Assembly (NCBI RefSeq): GCF_964204645.1
Contig: NC_134032.1
Coordinates: 13,820,275 to 13,884,274 of the forward strand
DNA from: Tubulanus polymorphus
Lineage: Eukaryota; Nemertea; Palaeonemertea; Tubulaniformes; Tubulanidae
Direction: 5' to 3'
DNA: 64,000 bases
In this document: in pieces, positions 1-22,992 of the stretch
Layout of the letters: each line of letters starts with the position of its first letter
How positions within the stretch are numbered: the stretch's first letter is position 1
Translations under genes and position numbers: made by a program
Notes under the pieces: model-generated
Told to the model about the DNA's origin: nothing
The model's database searches: none
What the model saw: only the letters and a program-made list of their open reading frames with translations

Positions 1-22
1 CTCATTCTTTCTCTATTTCCAG

Positions 23-103
23 GTGCTACAAACAGAGTTCGAAACTTCTCTCGATTTAGAAATAAAGACTGAAGAATTTCTAATTAAAGCAATATTTGAT
101 TAA
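23..103 (+). CDS. Terminal coding exon of an unidentified upstream gene (partial)
   Basis: A pyrimidine-rich tract ending in a splice acceptor AG (21-22) is followed by an open stretch of 26 codons (VLQTEFETSLDLEIKTEEFL..., ending KAIFD) and a TAA stop at 101-103. The short acidic, amphipathic C-terminus does not identify a family for me. The phase is assumed to be 0 and cannot be checked because the previous exon lies outside the window. The 3' UTR probably runs on to AATAAA signals near 583 or 787. Confidence 0.5.
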   Translation: MLQTEFETSLDLEIKTEEFLIKAIFD

Positions 104-2373
104 TTAAAGTTTGTAATAATCTAGTCTATAATTCACGCAATATGTATCATCAATTATTATAATTACTTTGTATTCAGTTATTAATACTTTGTATAATGTT
201 TGTTTATTTAATCGATTTTCGATTTCAGATTTTTGGGTTTAAATTCGGGTTTTCCTGGTTTTTGTACAACAAAAAACAAATCGTTGAACGAAATTGGTTT
301 TTTTAGTTCGATCGGTAAAATCGGTAGTATTTCGCCTGGAACGATCTCCCACCCCTTTTTTATTTCGTTTATTTTCAATCAACACCGAGAAGAAGATATC
401 GCGTCTTCTTCATAAATCCTATGATTAGGGGTGGTAGGTTGTTAAAAAGATGTGATGTAGCTTTTTGTAAGATATTAGTTCAAATTTCAGCCCACCCTCG
501 GTTTTGCAACCCTCCCCGCGTCGACTTTACCCCATTCCAAATCAACGTATCATTGTAAATATTCGAAGATCCCAGAATTTTGTAAATAAATAGTCTAGAA
601 GTTCGAAATGTGAATTATTTAAGTTTTCGGGGTGACCTCTGTGTTTTTGAAGGTCATGTGAATCTTGTTATAAGAGGTATGAAGGGGAGGTGAGATACGT
701 AGTCACTCGGACTGCAGCGGTGGATTATTAGCATTTGTAAATCGTCTATAGATTAAAGCTAATTGTTATATTAAAACTAGTCTGTAAATAAAACTATCGT
801 GTGTTTAAAAACTGTATTAAAAACTATTAAACTGACGAATGATCGTGTACGCATGCGCCAAAATAAATTCGAACATTTCCTATCTATAAACAAACCATTT
901 CCGTCTCAATTATGACTGGGCCTGCTGCTATTCCATTTCAACTTGGAAGTTCTCTGGGAGCTAGTTGATAATGACCCAAAAGACTCCAACAGAAGGCCAT
1001 TCACTCGGCGTTAAGACGCCTGTAGGCAAAGGTCAAATGACAGGATGGAGGCAAACGAGGCTGAATTGTGAGCTCCTGGGCCTACTGGACCAGGATCCGA
1101 AACAACTCGACCCCAAACTCTACATCGAGCCCCGTTTTCACTACAATCCCACCAGCCATCACTGGAGCAGGACATGACTTGAGAATGATGCACTGCCGCC
1201 CGGCCAACCCTCGCCAAGAAAAAATGAAACCGTGTGCCCGTTGTGGTTGGTGTACTTCTAAAATAGTTGTTTTTGATAAATATTGCTTCGGTGTGGTCGG
1301 GTGAAGACTTGCTGTCATGTGCTGCCGCTGTGCATATGGTTAACGGTTTATATATGAACTAAATATGTTCCCTAACAGCCTATAATATGCTTACTGCGGC
1401 ATGCCGCCTTTTGCACTTGAATAGACTGGTTGCCTGTCCATTTCGTGACCGGTCACCAGTCTAGCAATGGAATTGATCTCTGCCGGATCCGAACGAACCA
1501 TCACTTCGGTTGAACTATGAAACAATATAGAAAGTTACCTTTTAGTATTACACCAACCTCGCTGAACGAAATAATTCGAACGAAGATTAACTCAAACTGT
1601 ACAATATATCAAATAAAGCTGTTTCATAATCCGATAAAGTATCTGATAGCAGTGAAGTTTGTGAATAAATACAGGATTCGAACCCTACATTTCAGTGTAG
1701 ACAAGTGGCGCCACCTGAACTGTCATGGTGTTTTTTATGGGGTCAATGGATTATTGTAGTAGTTTTGTATTTTGACACTGTACGTAAGTAATAATCTAGT
1801 ACCTAGCTGGGCCGTTACTACGGCTGGTATTCAGACTATGCAAGTAAGGCCTTGAAATAATCTGGAGTCTACTTTTTGTATGGGATTAATTTTTTGGGGA
1901 TATTTCGCATCTTTTTGAACACGACGGCCGGCGGTTGGTCCTAATCAGTAATCTATCTTATTCTTATTCCTTCGAGATTCGTTTTGGTTTTATCGGGTCG
2001 GGTTTCTCTTACTTGACCAGTGGAACCGTGCAGTCTGAATAAACCATCAGTTTTTTTTCATAATCTCGTTCTGACGTTCACACTGTAGGCCTACCCAAGT
2101 ATTGGCAACAAGTCTATACTTCAAAGAAACTATCAACTAAATCAATTTTAACAATATTTTTCCAGGTCATGATTGTCATAAACCATTTTAAAAATACTAC
2201 TAGTAAAGATAATGCAATGTGGTGTTTTTCTTATAGAATACAGACAGAATTGAACTGGTACCCGCCCATTGCCAACGTGGTAGAGCTTTACTAGTCTACT
2301 GGGATATCAGAGTATTATTGCGGTGTGGTTACTACTAGTCTATGATTACGATTATTGATTATTGATGGTTGTT
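104..2373. other. 3' UTR and intergenic region upstream of PHTF
   Basis: There is no convincing gene here. 965-1304 holds overlapping short open frames without splice or family support. 1310-1420 resembles the hairpin element found at 17945-18100. 1670-1700 contains a minus-strand RNA polymerase III B-box-like GGGTTCGAATCC, possibly a SINE relic. The PHTF promoter must lie in the last part, but I see no clear TATA or initiator. Confidence 0.5.
787..792 (+). terminator. Candidate polyadenylation signal of the upstream gene
   Basis: AATAAA followed within 30 bases by GT-rich sequence (cgtgtgtttaaa). An earlier candidate lies near 583-590. Either could end the transcript whose stop codon is at 101-103. 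Confidence 0.35.
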
Positions 2374-13680
<11,307 letters not shown>

Positions 13681-13869
13681 AACGCTAATGATGATTGAGC
13701 AGTTAAAAGAGTGTTTGGCACCGACTGGCGTTCATGTATGTAGCTTGGCGTCAGGGATTCAAACCCGATGGTTATCCTGCTCAGATAGACCCAGTGCGTG
13801 TACAGTTGCGCATTGCACATTGTGGTGATGTGTCACGTATCTAAATGGGTTTTTCAGATTCGTAACTGG

Positions 13870-14270
13870 AGTGTTTAATTCTGTAAGTGGATGTCTTGCA
13901 TCTGTAGTGGATGTCTTGCATCTGTAAGTGGATGTCTTGCATCTGTAACTGGATGTCTTGCATCTGTAAGTGGATATCTTGCATCTGTAACTGGATGTCT
14001 TGCATCTGTAAGTGGATGTCTTGCATCTGTAACAGGATGTCTTGCCTCTGTAATTAGATGTCTGGATTCTGTAACTGGATGTCTGGCATCTGTAATTGGA
14101 TGTCTTGGATCTGTAACTGGATGTCTTGCCTCTGTAATTAGATGTCTGGATTCTGTAACTGGATGTCTGGCATCTGAAATCGGATGTCTGGCATCTGTAA
14201 TCGGATGTCTGGCATCTGTAATTGGATGTCTGGATTCTGTAACTGGGTGCCTTGCACCTATAATTGTCTC
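13870..14270 (+). repeat. 21-bp minisatellite downstream of PHTF, about 19 copies
   Basis: Unit about GGATGTCTTGCATCTGTAAC(T). Left copies are homogeneous; right copies carry 'ggattctgtaactggatgtc' variants. It lies just past the PHTF stop, probably inside the 3' UTR. A 21-bp unit keeps several frames open, so the long ORFs here are artefacts. Confidence 0.93.
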
Positions 14271-15554
14271 GCACCTCCGTAGCCGAGGTATCACTGTAAC
14301 ACCTCCAACACACTATAGCAGTATTGTAGATTACAACTACCGTAAGAGCTGTATCGGCCAGTAGTATTGTGACCGCATTTTGTTAAGTAATAGAATTTGT
14401 CGCTAAATATAGACCGGACTGGTCATTTGAGATTAGTGTGAGTAATTTATTTAAGCAGAGCCGCTATCTATCAGTGGTTTGTATGTACCTATGTGTCGGT
14501 GTAACTGGGGTCTGTTTTGAAGTGTGAACATTGGATCTATTTTGATGCGTGACTTATCGTATGTTTTGATGCGGGGATGGGGGTCTATTTGGAGGAGGTC
14601 TCGAGCGAGCGGGACGGGGTATATTTAGTGATGTGTGAATGTAAATGGGGGGATATATTTTCTATTCGAGCCCCCTTTATTTACAACCTATTTGTGTGTT
14701 GTTCAATTGTGCCAAACTTTATTCTATCGTGTGTGTATTTTTGTCCAAATTTTGTGACGGACAGTTTGTAACCCCGCCCCCGAGAAAATGTGAACATTAC
14801 CTTAGTTTTAGGATTGAATTCATTTCTCCTATAATTTTGCTTGTGATAACCCCCCTCCCCCCTCTTTTTGTATTATTCATTATTATATAAACTATGTGTG
14901 ATCTAATTTAAACCTTGTTCGATGGTTATTATTAAGATAGAGGGCGCCTACCCCCAAATCAGATCTGAGAACATGGGTGCATCTAGGAAAATGGAAGGAT
15001 GGGGTCCAGAAGAAAATAATAGGCTTTTCTCGGATAAAGCAGTCATGTCGAAGTACACAAATGAGGTTCCATCCTCAATATTAAGATGTTCTTTACGAAA
15101 TAGTTGCTAAAAAGATACAAATTCCAATGAATATCATATTTGTGGGTTTTTGCTATCTCGGTCTTGCCGAAAAGGGCAAAGAGCGCCACCTAAATCCTTC
15201 CCACTGGGGAAAAAATCCTGGACTGGCTTTGAGTAAAAGGGATTTGATTTAAGGCCGACTCAACAGTATTTTTAGAATTTATTCATTTATTTATTTAACA
15301 ATCAGTAGAACTGATATTTGTGCATTTCATTGTATTAGTACCCTGGTATTTATATTTGAATCAAAATTTAAACAAATGTGCCGACATCAGGGGCACTCTT
15401 CATTATTACTACTATTGGGGGCAGACGGACATCAGTTCCCGTTTATACCACCAGAGGGCATGGCAAGTCTTATAGCCCTCTAGTTGTTTAATATTGTATT
15501 TATGATTTAATACCTGTAGGACTGTCGTAGGTTTTGTTTGCTGTATTCTAATCA

Positions 15555-15560
15555 AATAAA
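15555..15560 (+). terminator. Candidate PHTF polyadenylation signal
   Basis: AATAAA within 'aatcaaataaaactgttcaa', followed by the T-rich 'gattatttttttag'. Distal to the stop at 13680; earlier weaker signals cannot be excluded. Confidence 0.4.
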
Positions 15561-15976
15561 ACTGTTCAAGAAAATCTTTCGAGTTGTTGAGATTATTTTT
15601 TTAGGCTCGAGGAATCAGAAGATATCATTCCAGTGATACGTCGACGACTTATCCAAATTCGTAATTCAAAAATAAAACTTAAGACTAAAAAATAGTGATG
15701 GCTCATCCAAAATGATAACTTAACTTAGGCCAAAAAATTGATACATTGTTTCTCATTTCTGCCAAGCTTATAAGTTGAATTGGCTGGCCACCTATCAACC
15801 CTGTGTACATACTTAACTTTTAAATTCATGATCAAGCTACCCATATAACAGACCGGGCAGTTTTAGAAATGAACTGATTTCGAATTAATGCAGTAAACAA
15901 TCGACTCGGCAAGATTTTGCGTCAAACCACCAAAAAGTCAGAACAAATCGGTTTGTTTTAAAAGAATTCTTTAATT

Positions 15977-17808
15977 TCAACTCGTTTTAAATTTACATCG
16001 ATCGCCTTTAATGCTTTTAAAACGTTCCAACGATTTATTTTTCTGTTTTAATTTTTGCGTTCGTTTTTCCGATTTGCCGCCGATCGACGTGTACTCGACG
16101 TTGATCTTCCGTCCGCCCAACTCTGAACGATGCAACAATAAACCTTGCTGTGAATTTGAAAAAAAAGAAAAATCGAAACCCTTAAATGATGGAACTAAAC
16201 TTCCTAACTCGAAGAAACTGTGGTCGATTTTCAAATCGACGGGAAAAGCACATTTCGACCCGAAAACGTCGTTCAGCGCGAGAAAAGACGTTTTCTCATC
16301 AGATCTTCCCCGTATCGAAAAAAAATGAAAATGTCGATGCGCAAAAGCAAGATTTACTCTATATTTCTTTTACCTTAAATGATTTTCCATCCGCAAATTC
16401 GACATAAGCAAAACCTCGAGGTTTCCCGGTTTCCTTGACTACCGGCAGACGGACTTTATTGACTTTGCCTACAACGAAAATAATGGCATTAAATACAGTA
16501 CACTGAGTTCTTACAGATCAAATTCCGTGATATTTCCCTGACTTCCCAGATTAAAATAATGAAATATCCTCCGACCTCAGTGAGAGTAGTTCTTATCAAG
16601 CGGTTCACTGGGCACCACTGAGAACAACAAGACAACAAAAATTTGAATTCCAAATTTTCAAGACAGGAATCGGAATTCTCCGGATTTTTCCGGCAAGGAA
16701 AACAAATCTGGTATTCGCTGCTCTTCAAGAACCCATTATACAGTAGAAATTTGGTCTGGTGGCGATCAGAGTTGAGGCAATCGGGGAGTTACCTACAGGA
16801 ACTCGTACTGACCGGCTGTTTGGAAATGTTTCTCTATTTTCTCGATCGTCGTCGTGAACGGTAAATTCCCTACGAATAAAACGTACAGTAGTTTCGATTT
16901 TTGTTTAATAGATGGCGCAGCCGCAGCGGGGGTTTTCGCCTAAAATTTGAAAAAAAACAAGAAACAATGATTTTTTACGATGCCCTGAGTTCATATTCAT
17001 CTCTCGAGAAATAGTAGTTACCGGCGGCGTTTCTGATGAAAGTTCCGAGGATAGTTCTGATAGTTTTTCCGAGTCTTCGTTCTTCTTCTTTTTTCTCTTT
17101 TTCGCTGGTGGTGATGCTGCTGAAGTCTCTCCGTCGCCGTCCGAGTCCAACTTCGCCGGTTTTTTCTTCTCTTTCAGAAAAGTCGGTATGAATCCGCTTT
17201 CATTTTTCAGCGGTTGAGTTTTTTTCGATTTTTTGCTTCCTGCCCAAAGAAAATATCTAAAACAATATAACTTTTTTTATGAACATAGTTTTGTTGTCAG
17301 AGATCAAAGTTGGAATAAATCCATTGCGTTCATTCAGGCGCTTTGGTGGAAGCAATTTTTGATTGTCACAGCAAAAAACCGATTTTTGACAGGGCAGCGA
17401 ATTTACTTCAATTCTGTAAAAATATGGTATTCAAAGAAAGAAAAACGTCATTCTGTTATTGTTGGAGCAGCAACTGTTCCAACGCCACTCTCACTAAATG
17501 ACTCTGAAAACCAATAATATGGCAACGGACGTAACCCTTTGGCTTTGGCACTTCGACATTTTCTCTCTGAAAAAATTAATTATTCTACCTAAATCATAGT
17601 TGAAGTTTGTGTCGATATCTTTCTGTTTAGACTTGCTGCTGGTCGTCTGCTCTCCCTCTCCGTCAACGCCTTCTGAATCTCGTTGTTGCTGTTTCTTTTT
17701 CTTCATCCAAAATTCTAGTCTACGCTTTTCCCGATCCGTCGGCGGTTTCTTTGAAGAATTCATTTTAGATTCTTGCTGAGTGGGTTTAGTGGCGGCCTTA
17801 GTCATCAT
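15977..17808 (-). CDS. RRM protein of the Nop6-like nucleolar type, 5 exons
   Basis: Minus-strand exons in order: 17808-17589, 17239-17022, 16939-16813, 16468-16374, 16147-15977. Phases agree and give 276 aa. The N-terminal half is Lys/Glu/Ser-rich and basic (REKRRLEFWMKKKKQQQ; PPAKKRKKKKNEDSEKLSEL), typical of nucleolar proteins. One RRM follows, with RNP2 LFVGNL (residues 167-172) and RNP1 RGFAYVEF (206-213). After it come GLLLHRSELGGRKINVEYTS and a basic tail (KLKQKNKSLERFKSIKGDR). The 'GRKINVE' block after the RRM is characteristic of fungal Nop6 and related plant and protist proteins linked to small-subunit ribosome biogenesis; I infer the same role. The donor of exon 3 is GTCAGT. The start is the first ATG of MMTKAATKPTQQ. 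RBM34-like proteins are an alternative. Confidence 0.86.
17337..17490. repeat. MITE-like element, copy 1, in RRM gene intron 1
   Basis: Shares 'tggaagcaattttt(t)gattgtc', 'ccgatttttgacagg' and 'aatttact(t)t(c)aatt' with 62493-62676. Ends are inverted: 'ttggtggaagc' and 'ctgttccaacgcc'. Confidence 0.75.
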
Positions 17809-18371
17809 ATTTAACAAGGTGCTGTGAATTTGGGAAGTAATTAACGATAAATAACTTTGTTAATCAGCAAAGTCGTAATAATTTTTCTTTTCGTGCATGC
17901 AAATATATAAGAAAACAAAATTGTTGTAACGTGGAGGTTACGATTTGTTCTTTCGTTGAGTGCTGCCGCTATGTATAACGTTAGCGGTGAAAATGTGAAC
18001 TAACTCGACAGCACTATATTCTTACTGTGGCAAGCGAATAATCAAGTTAGTTCACATATTCGCCGTCGACGATTAGTATAGAGGCAGCACTTGACGGGTA
18101 AGATTTTTGTGAACGAAACCATTTCTCGTTAGATATCGCGTATAAAACGTTTAAATATCAAAACTCCGCAAGGAATATAAGCTCCCACGCTATGTACGTG
18201 ATGACTATGCATAAATAAACAACAAATAGACATAAAACAAGGCTTGGACTTTCGAAAATGTATTATTTGACATGTAAGTCACACAGTCATGATTTATAGC
18301 AGTGTGTGGTGGCAGCACCGGACGGTTTAAACGCGGGCGGGGTCCAATTGTTTTTTCGTTCTAGCGAAAAA
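17809..18371. promoter_or_regulatory. Head-to-head intergenic region (RRM gene / IAH1)
   Basis: The start codons of the minus-strand RRM gene and plus-strand IAH1 are only 563 bp apart, so this interval should hold both promoters. Most of it (about 17945-18100) is an inverted-repeat element; the rest is AT-rich without a clear TATA box. A shared bidirectional promoter is inferred. Confidence 0.55.
17945..18100. repeat. Hairpin element, family F
   Basis: Arms of about 45 bp: 'gtgctgccgctatgtataac' ... 'aaaatgtgaactaac', and the complementary 'gttagttcacatattcgccg' ... 'gaggcagcac'. Related copies at about 1310-1420 (left part) and 27905-27985 (right part). Confidence 0.82.
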
Positions 18372-21300
18372 ATGGCCACTAATAACCACAGCTCAACAAA
18401 ATTGGTCAAATATCCGAAACTGATTTTATTCGGAGATTCGTTGACTGAGGTAAGTTCGAATGTAAACCGAGTTAATTGGGTAATTATCAATTAGTAATTC
18501 ATAGCTAATTACAATTCAATTAAATTTTTGTGAACACATCACCGGAACGCCGGTGTATTTTCGATTGCAGTATGGTTTTGGTGAAGGCGGGTTTTTCGGA
18601 TCGCATATCGCGCACTTTCTTCAAGGGTCAGTAAATTTTTTCCATATCATTTGCTCCGTGGTTTTTTAAATCAATTCATAGACTGTCATAGGCTATCAGG
18701 CCTACGTCCCATTTTGTTTCTTTTTTGGCCGGGCCGCCGACCGCCGAAGATGACCCGACCAAAATATGCGGCTTTGACTTTCGATTGATCTCAACGTATC
18801 CATATTATATTATTTTGTTCATGAATTGGTTCAAACCAAGTTTCTTTAATAAATTAAGTTGTTGCAATTTTTTTCCTCAAAATGTTCCTTGACTGCTCCT
18901 TGAACCACAATTTGATCTTGTTAGTATTTAAATTGGATCGATTTCATAGAAATGGATTTTTCCGTTGGTCCGTTTATTACGAGGTTAATTTAGATTGTTT
19001 TTCTGGTGCCAGAACTACCGCTAATAACGAACTTTTTTTCTGGTGCCCTGAGGTCCGTTTTAACAAGGTTCTACTGATTTCCAACGATTTCCTCAGTAAT
19101 AGTAATTTAATTTCTATCGCGTCTTCAATCACTGTGGTACAATGCTCAACGGCGCTTTCCATTAAATTCAAGCCATCAGTCGTCTGGGGGGGGGGAGTAT
19201 ATCATCCGAGAATTTAAGATTTAAGGAGAGGGTTCAGGGGCAGACTTTGACTGGAGCAAAAAGAAATGAAAAGGGCATACATTCAAAAAGGCCACAACTT
19301 AAAACAGACAGCCAAAACAAGGGTTTGGAAAATTTCACACAATCTAGGCACTTGAGGGACCTTTATGAAAAAGTGAATTTCGTGCTATGGGCCGCTGTTC
19401 TATTAATATTAATTGCGGGTAGATAAAGTGCTCAAAAATGCCATCGTATTGGCGCACTGGGAAGTTGCGACGGGAGCATTCATGCCCCTTGCGCTCCCAG
19501 TCTGAACACCATCTCCGCGGTACATGTATCAGACCCATAGTCTCTGTTGAAGACGCTGTGACGTGTAGTGTATATTTTTATAGTCGTTGCGATGTCGTCT
19601 GCCGTGGATACTCGGGTTATAATACTCGCTGGTGTAAACTCGTTCTTCCGTCGATCGTTAACCGTCCTATGATGATTGATGATGACGTAGTTGCCGTGGT
19701 GATTTTCCTCGGCGCTAACGACAGCGTGGATAAACTGTTGAAGCCGAGCCAACACGTTCCCGTCGACGAGTTCGGCGACAATCTACGAGAAATGGTCGAA
19801 TATTTACTGGTAAAAAAATTAAAAATTCGATTTAAAAAATTCACAACTGTGGAACTGAGCACGCGTTGTATCGGTATTTACTTAATTGGTGATATCTTGT
19901 TGACGCCGTTAGTGGAAATCGAGGGTTCTTCTGTATCAAGTGAGGATCCGCCAAGTGCTGTTGCGCGATGATGGCATCGACTACTACTGCGACGATAGAG
20001 CATTCCACTTATGGCAAGTGAAGACCCGCAAAATGATATCGTAGTGATATCGACTACTACTGTGGCAATAGAGGATTCCACTTATGGCAAGTGAGGATCC
20101 GCTAGGTTCGCGCTAGTGTTCAGTCGGTCTTCCGCGTTTAAATTCCAATTAAAGCAAGTAAATCATTTGAACCGCAGAATCAGTTCCGCAGTAAGGGCCC
20201 TGTACTATGTATGTTGTCAAATCGAAGGATGAACTAATTTTAACCCGCTGTCTCCTGATTATCACAAAGGGGGGATTAGCTGTGTTTCACAGATGATGAA
20301 GAGTCTCAAACCCACAATGAAAAAACCCTGAATCTTATTTCCTTGATGATAATGAGTTTTTCTTAACTCAGAACTGTGGAGCCAGGACCTGATTATCAAT
20401 GTTTTCAATATTTACAGTCAATAGGTTTACGCAGAAATCAAATAATCCTCGCTTCGCTGCCGGCATTTGATGAGAAGAAATGGAAGAAACATTGTGAAGA
20501 GAAGGGTAACAAACGATTGTTAACAACCGATAGTTTCATAATCCTTATTCCTGGATCATACGTTTGAGCAAATCAGCAAATCGATAATGCAATGGCCAGT
20601 TCGGGAAGGGGGAGGGGGTGTGGTTGGTGTCCTAAATAAAATGTTAAGTCTTTGAAATTCCATGCTCAAATATACCGGTCGGACTGTATATTTTCTGAAG
20701 AAAGATCAAAATTAAGATTGAATAGCTGAAAAAATAACAAAATCCTGTTCTGGCAATTAAAGCTGTTGTAAGTGAATTGCGGCGTAGCTTAGAGAAAGGC
20801 CCCAAATTTCTGAAGTAGACAACCTCCCTCCTTTCCTTTGACCATGGATCCACCCCTGGTTGGTGCTTAGAATAGCAAAATAAAACACACTTTCGAAATA
20901 ACCTCAAAACTACTCTGATGTTCACGACTATTTTGTAGGTAAGCCGTTTGGTAAATTTGAGAGCGCCGGACGTGGTTATTACGAGTCTTGTAAACAAGTA
21001 GCCGAATCGTGTGGAACTGAATTCGTAGATTTATTTCAGTCCATGCTGAAACAACCGGTAAAATTACATTTGAAAACTACGTCATTTACCCGATCATGGA
21101 CTCTGTCGATGATCTCATGAATCGTCATTTACCCGATCTGAAACCACTAATGCATTAGTAGCGAAACGTAGTTAATAAATAATTAAATAATTACTATCAG
21201 TCTTTACGTTTTACCGATTTATAGCCTTATATACTAAACATTGTATCACATTGAGTATTACATTTCGGTATTAATGGATTGCAAATATTTCACCGGGTTG

Positions 21301-21764
21301 AGAATCAAGGAAGTAAAAAGTTTTTCCAAATGAATTGAAGTGTTATTTACGACTCGCATGGTTGGAATGAGTCCACCGGTACCGCGAGTCGACCGGCTCC
21401 GCGAGTCGACCAGTATCGCGAGTCGACCGCTACCGAGTTGAGCGAAGTCTACTGTAAAAGATGTCGTCATTTCTAGCTAACCCCGTTCGTAAACCCCTCA
21501 AGGGACTAACTGGTAAAACTTTCATCAGCGCGTTAATATCCTCGTCATTTTTTTTCGTAGGACTGGAAATCGATGTTGAACGACGGTCTGCATTTTTCCG
21601 AAAGCGGCGGGAAATTCGTCGCCGAACAGATGTTGAAACGGATTCCGACCGATCACTTACGGATAATCCATCCTCTGTGGGATACGATCGATAACGATAA
21701 TCCGCGCGCAGTTCTTGATCAATGGTTACTAGAGATATCTGATAAACAAATAATTAATCAATAA
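18372..21764 (+). CDS. IAH1: Isoamyl acetate-hydrolysing esterase 1 homolog (SGNH/GDSL hydrolase), 6 exons
   Basis: Exons 18372-18449, 18571-18626, 19584-19809, 20418-20505, 20939-21057, 21561-21764. Phases agree and give 256 aa (human IAH1 248). SGNH blocks are complete: block I LILFGDSLTE with catalytic Ser23; block II RGYSGYNTRW (Gly56); block III FLGANDS (Asn90); block V DGLHFSESG with Asp197 and His200. GLRRNQIILASLPAFDEKKW matches the block between III and V of the family. No signal peptide or membrane segment is seen, so it is probably cytosolic. The family hydrolyses acetate and other short esters in yeast; the animal substrate is unsettled. The start is the first ATG of MATNNHSSTK; upstream frame lacks a start. 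Exon 2 ends at a GTCAGT donor. Confidence 0.94.
19905..20105 (+). repeat. About 100-bp direct duplication, IAH1 intron 3
   Basis: 'aagtgaggatccgc', 'atcgactactactg' and 'gaggattccacttatggcaa'-type blocks occur twice in order, with partial third pieces. Confidence 0.65.
21357..21437 (+). repeat. Short GCGAGTCGACC tandem repeat, IAH1 intron 5
   Basis: About four copies of an 18-bp unit 'accgcgagtcgaccggct'. Unusually CpG-rich for this AT-rich intron. Confidence 0.7.
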
Positions 21765-22482
21765 TCGATTATTTTCTTATCATTGGATCGATTTTGTTAG
21801 ACACTAAAAGGTCAATTATTTCCTGATTGATGGCAAATTATTGCATAATTAATAATCAATTGTGAAATACCTCATAGTCAATTATTGACTTCTTAATAAT
21901 CAATTGGTAGATAATTAGTTATTTGTCAATTATTTTCGAATGGATGGTAAATAACTGACTTTATACGTGTAGTCTCAATCATTCCCTAAATGGTCGTCAA
22001 TCAATTGTTAATTAAACAAATTTCGACTGCCGTCTCCAGCTAGGAAAATGATGTAGAAATATATCTCAATGTCTTCTTATTTTCTTATGAATGTTAAAAC
22101 TGGATAAATTGTATATCAGGAAATTCTCGATCCGGTTCAAACGGATGAGATTAATACGGATTATCCAGAAATTCGGATTAGGAATTCTATTCTATATATG
22201 TGCTGTAAATCGAGTGTACTAACATCGGTTTTAATGTTAATTTTTTTATCAATGTGTTTTTGAAATGTTTTCTGAAATCTATATACGACCAGTGGTAGCC
22301 TATCTGTTGAATGCGCACCTGTCACACCCTGCAGCATTGGTGAAACAGGTTGCCATACTTGCCAATTAACACCACCGGGCGTCCCATTTATACAACACTA
22401 TTCAACACCACCTGGTGTCACATTTATGCACTGTTTAAAGCCGTTGTGACGTGTGTATATTCAAACATAATTTTTTTCTCGT

Positions 22483-22488
22483 AATAAA
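22483..22488 (+). terminator. Candidate IAH1 polyadenylation signal
   Basis: AATAAA in 'cgtaataaacgactttattt', with T-rich sequence after it. A minus-strand AATAAA lies immediately next to it, so the convergent transcripts could overlap. Confidence 0.4.
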
Positions 22489-22958
22489 CGACTTTATTTC
22501 TTCTATGAAAACATGTTTTTGGCTTTTCCGTTATTTCTTATGTCTGGGGAAAACGTAAATTTAGCGGACTCAAAATCCCCCTCGATGGATTGCTTGAAAA
22601 CGTGGAATCTGGCAAGCATTTTCGCAACCACACTTTACAACACGTAGAAAGTTTATTGATCCGCACATAAATATGTACAAGGCAGGTATTTGCGCACATT
22701 GAATTGATAACTTGATAAAAAATTATTATTCTTAGAATACACACGTCCTTGTGTAATACTTAGTTTGATGGGGGTAGATTATACCGAGCTTTCTGGCTTT
22801 TATGATGTGAATCGATTTTATTTTTTTTTTAAAGTATAAATTTGCTTGTTTGAATATGGGGTTCGAACCGACCGGGTCAATGCCACACAACGCACATTTA
22901 TATAAAAAACGCAACAACGAACAGAATCATGATGATATTTTCAAATTTCAACAATAGT

Positions 22959-22964
22959 TTTATT
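22959..22964 (-). terminator. Candidate astacin-gene polyadenylation signal
   Basis: AATAAA on the minus strand, 30 bp after the TAA stop. A second AATAAA overlaps the stop codon region itself (TAAATAAATCG). Confidence 0.4.
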
Positions 22965-22992
22965 GATTGAAAACTTCACAAACGCGATTTAT

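Larger units (their letters stand above)
13681..15976. other. PHTF 3' UTR and convergent intergenic region
   Basis: Holds the 21-bp minisatellite and T/G-rich sequence with C-runs (14500-14880). An AATAAA at 15555-15560 is a good candidate for the PHTF poly(A) signal. 15600-15976 separates PHTF from the convergent RRM gene. No further gene is visible. Confidence 0.55.
21765..22992. other. Convergent intergenic region, IAH1 / astacin gene
   Basis: Contains 'caattatt'/'aataattg'-rich sequence (21780-22020), then 'caacaccacctgg'-type duplicated words (22365-22430). AATAAA at 22483-22488 is a candidate end for IAH1. TTTATT at 22959-22964 (AATAAA on the minus strand) suits the astacin gene. No gene seen. 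Confidence 0.5.

Noticed and set aside
965-1304. Overlapping open frames of 70-80 codons as a gene
   Set aside because: Openness on both strands, no splice pattern or recognised motif; too short to support.
1700-1725. LTR retroelement primer-binding site (TGGCGCCACC)
   Set aside because: TGGCGCCA words recur in unrelated contexts here (41288, 42490, 56372), and no LTR pair was found around them.
13759-14364. Open frames of 184 and 157 codons on opposite strands
   Set aside because: Generated by the 21-bp tandem repeat past the PHTF stop; no family similarity and equal openness on both strands.
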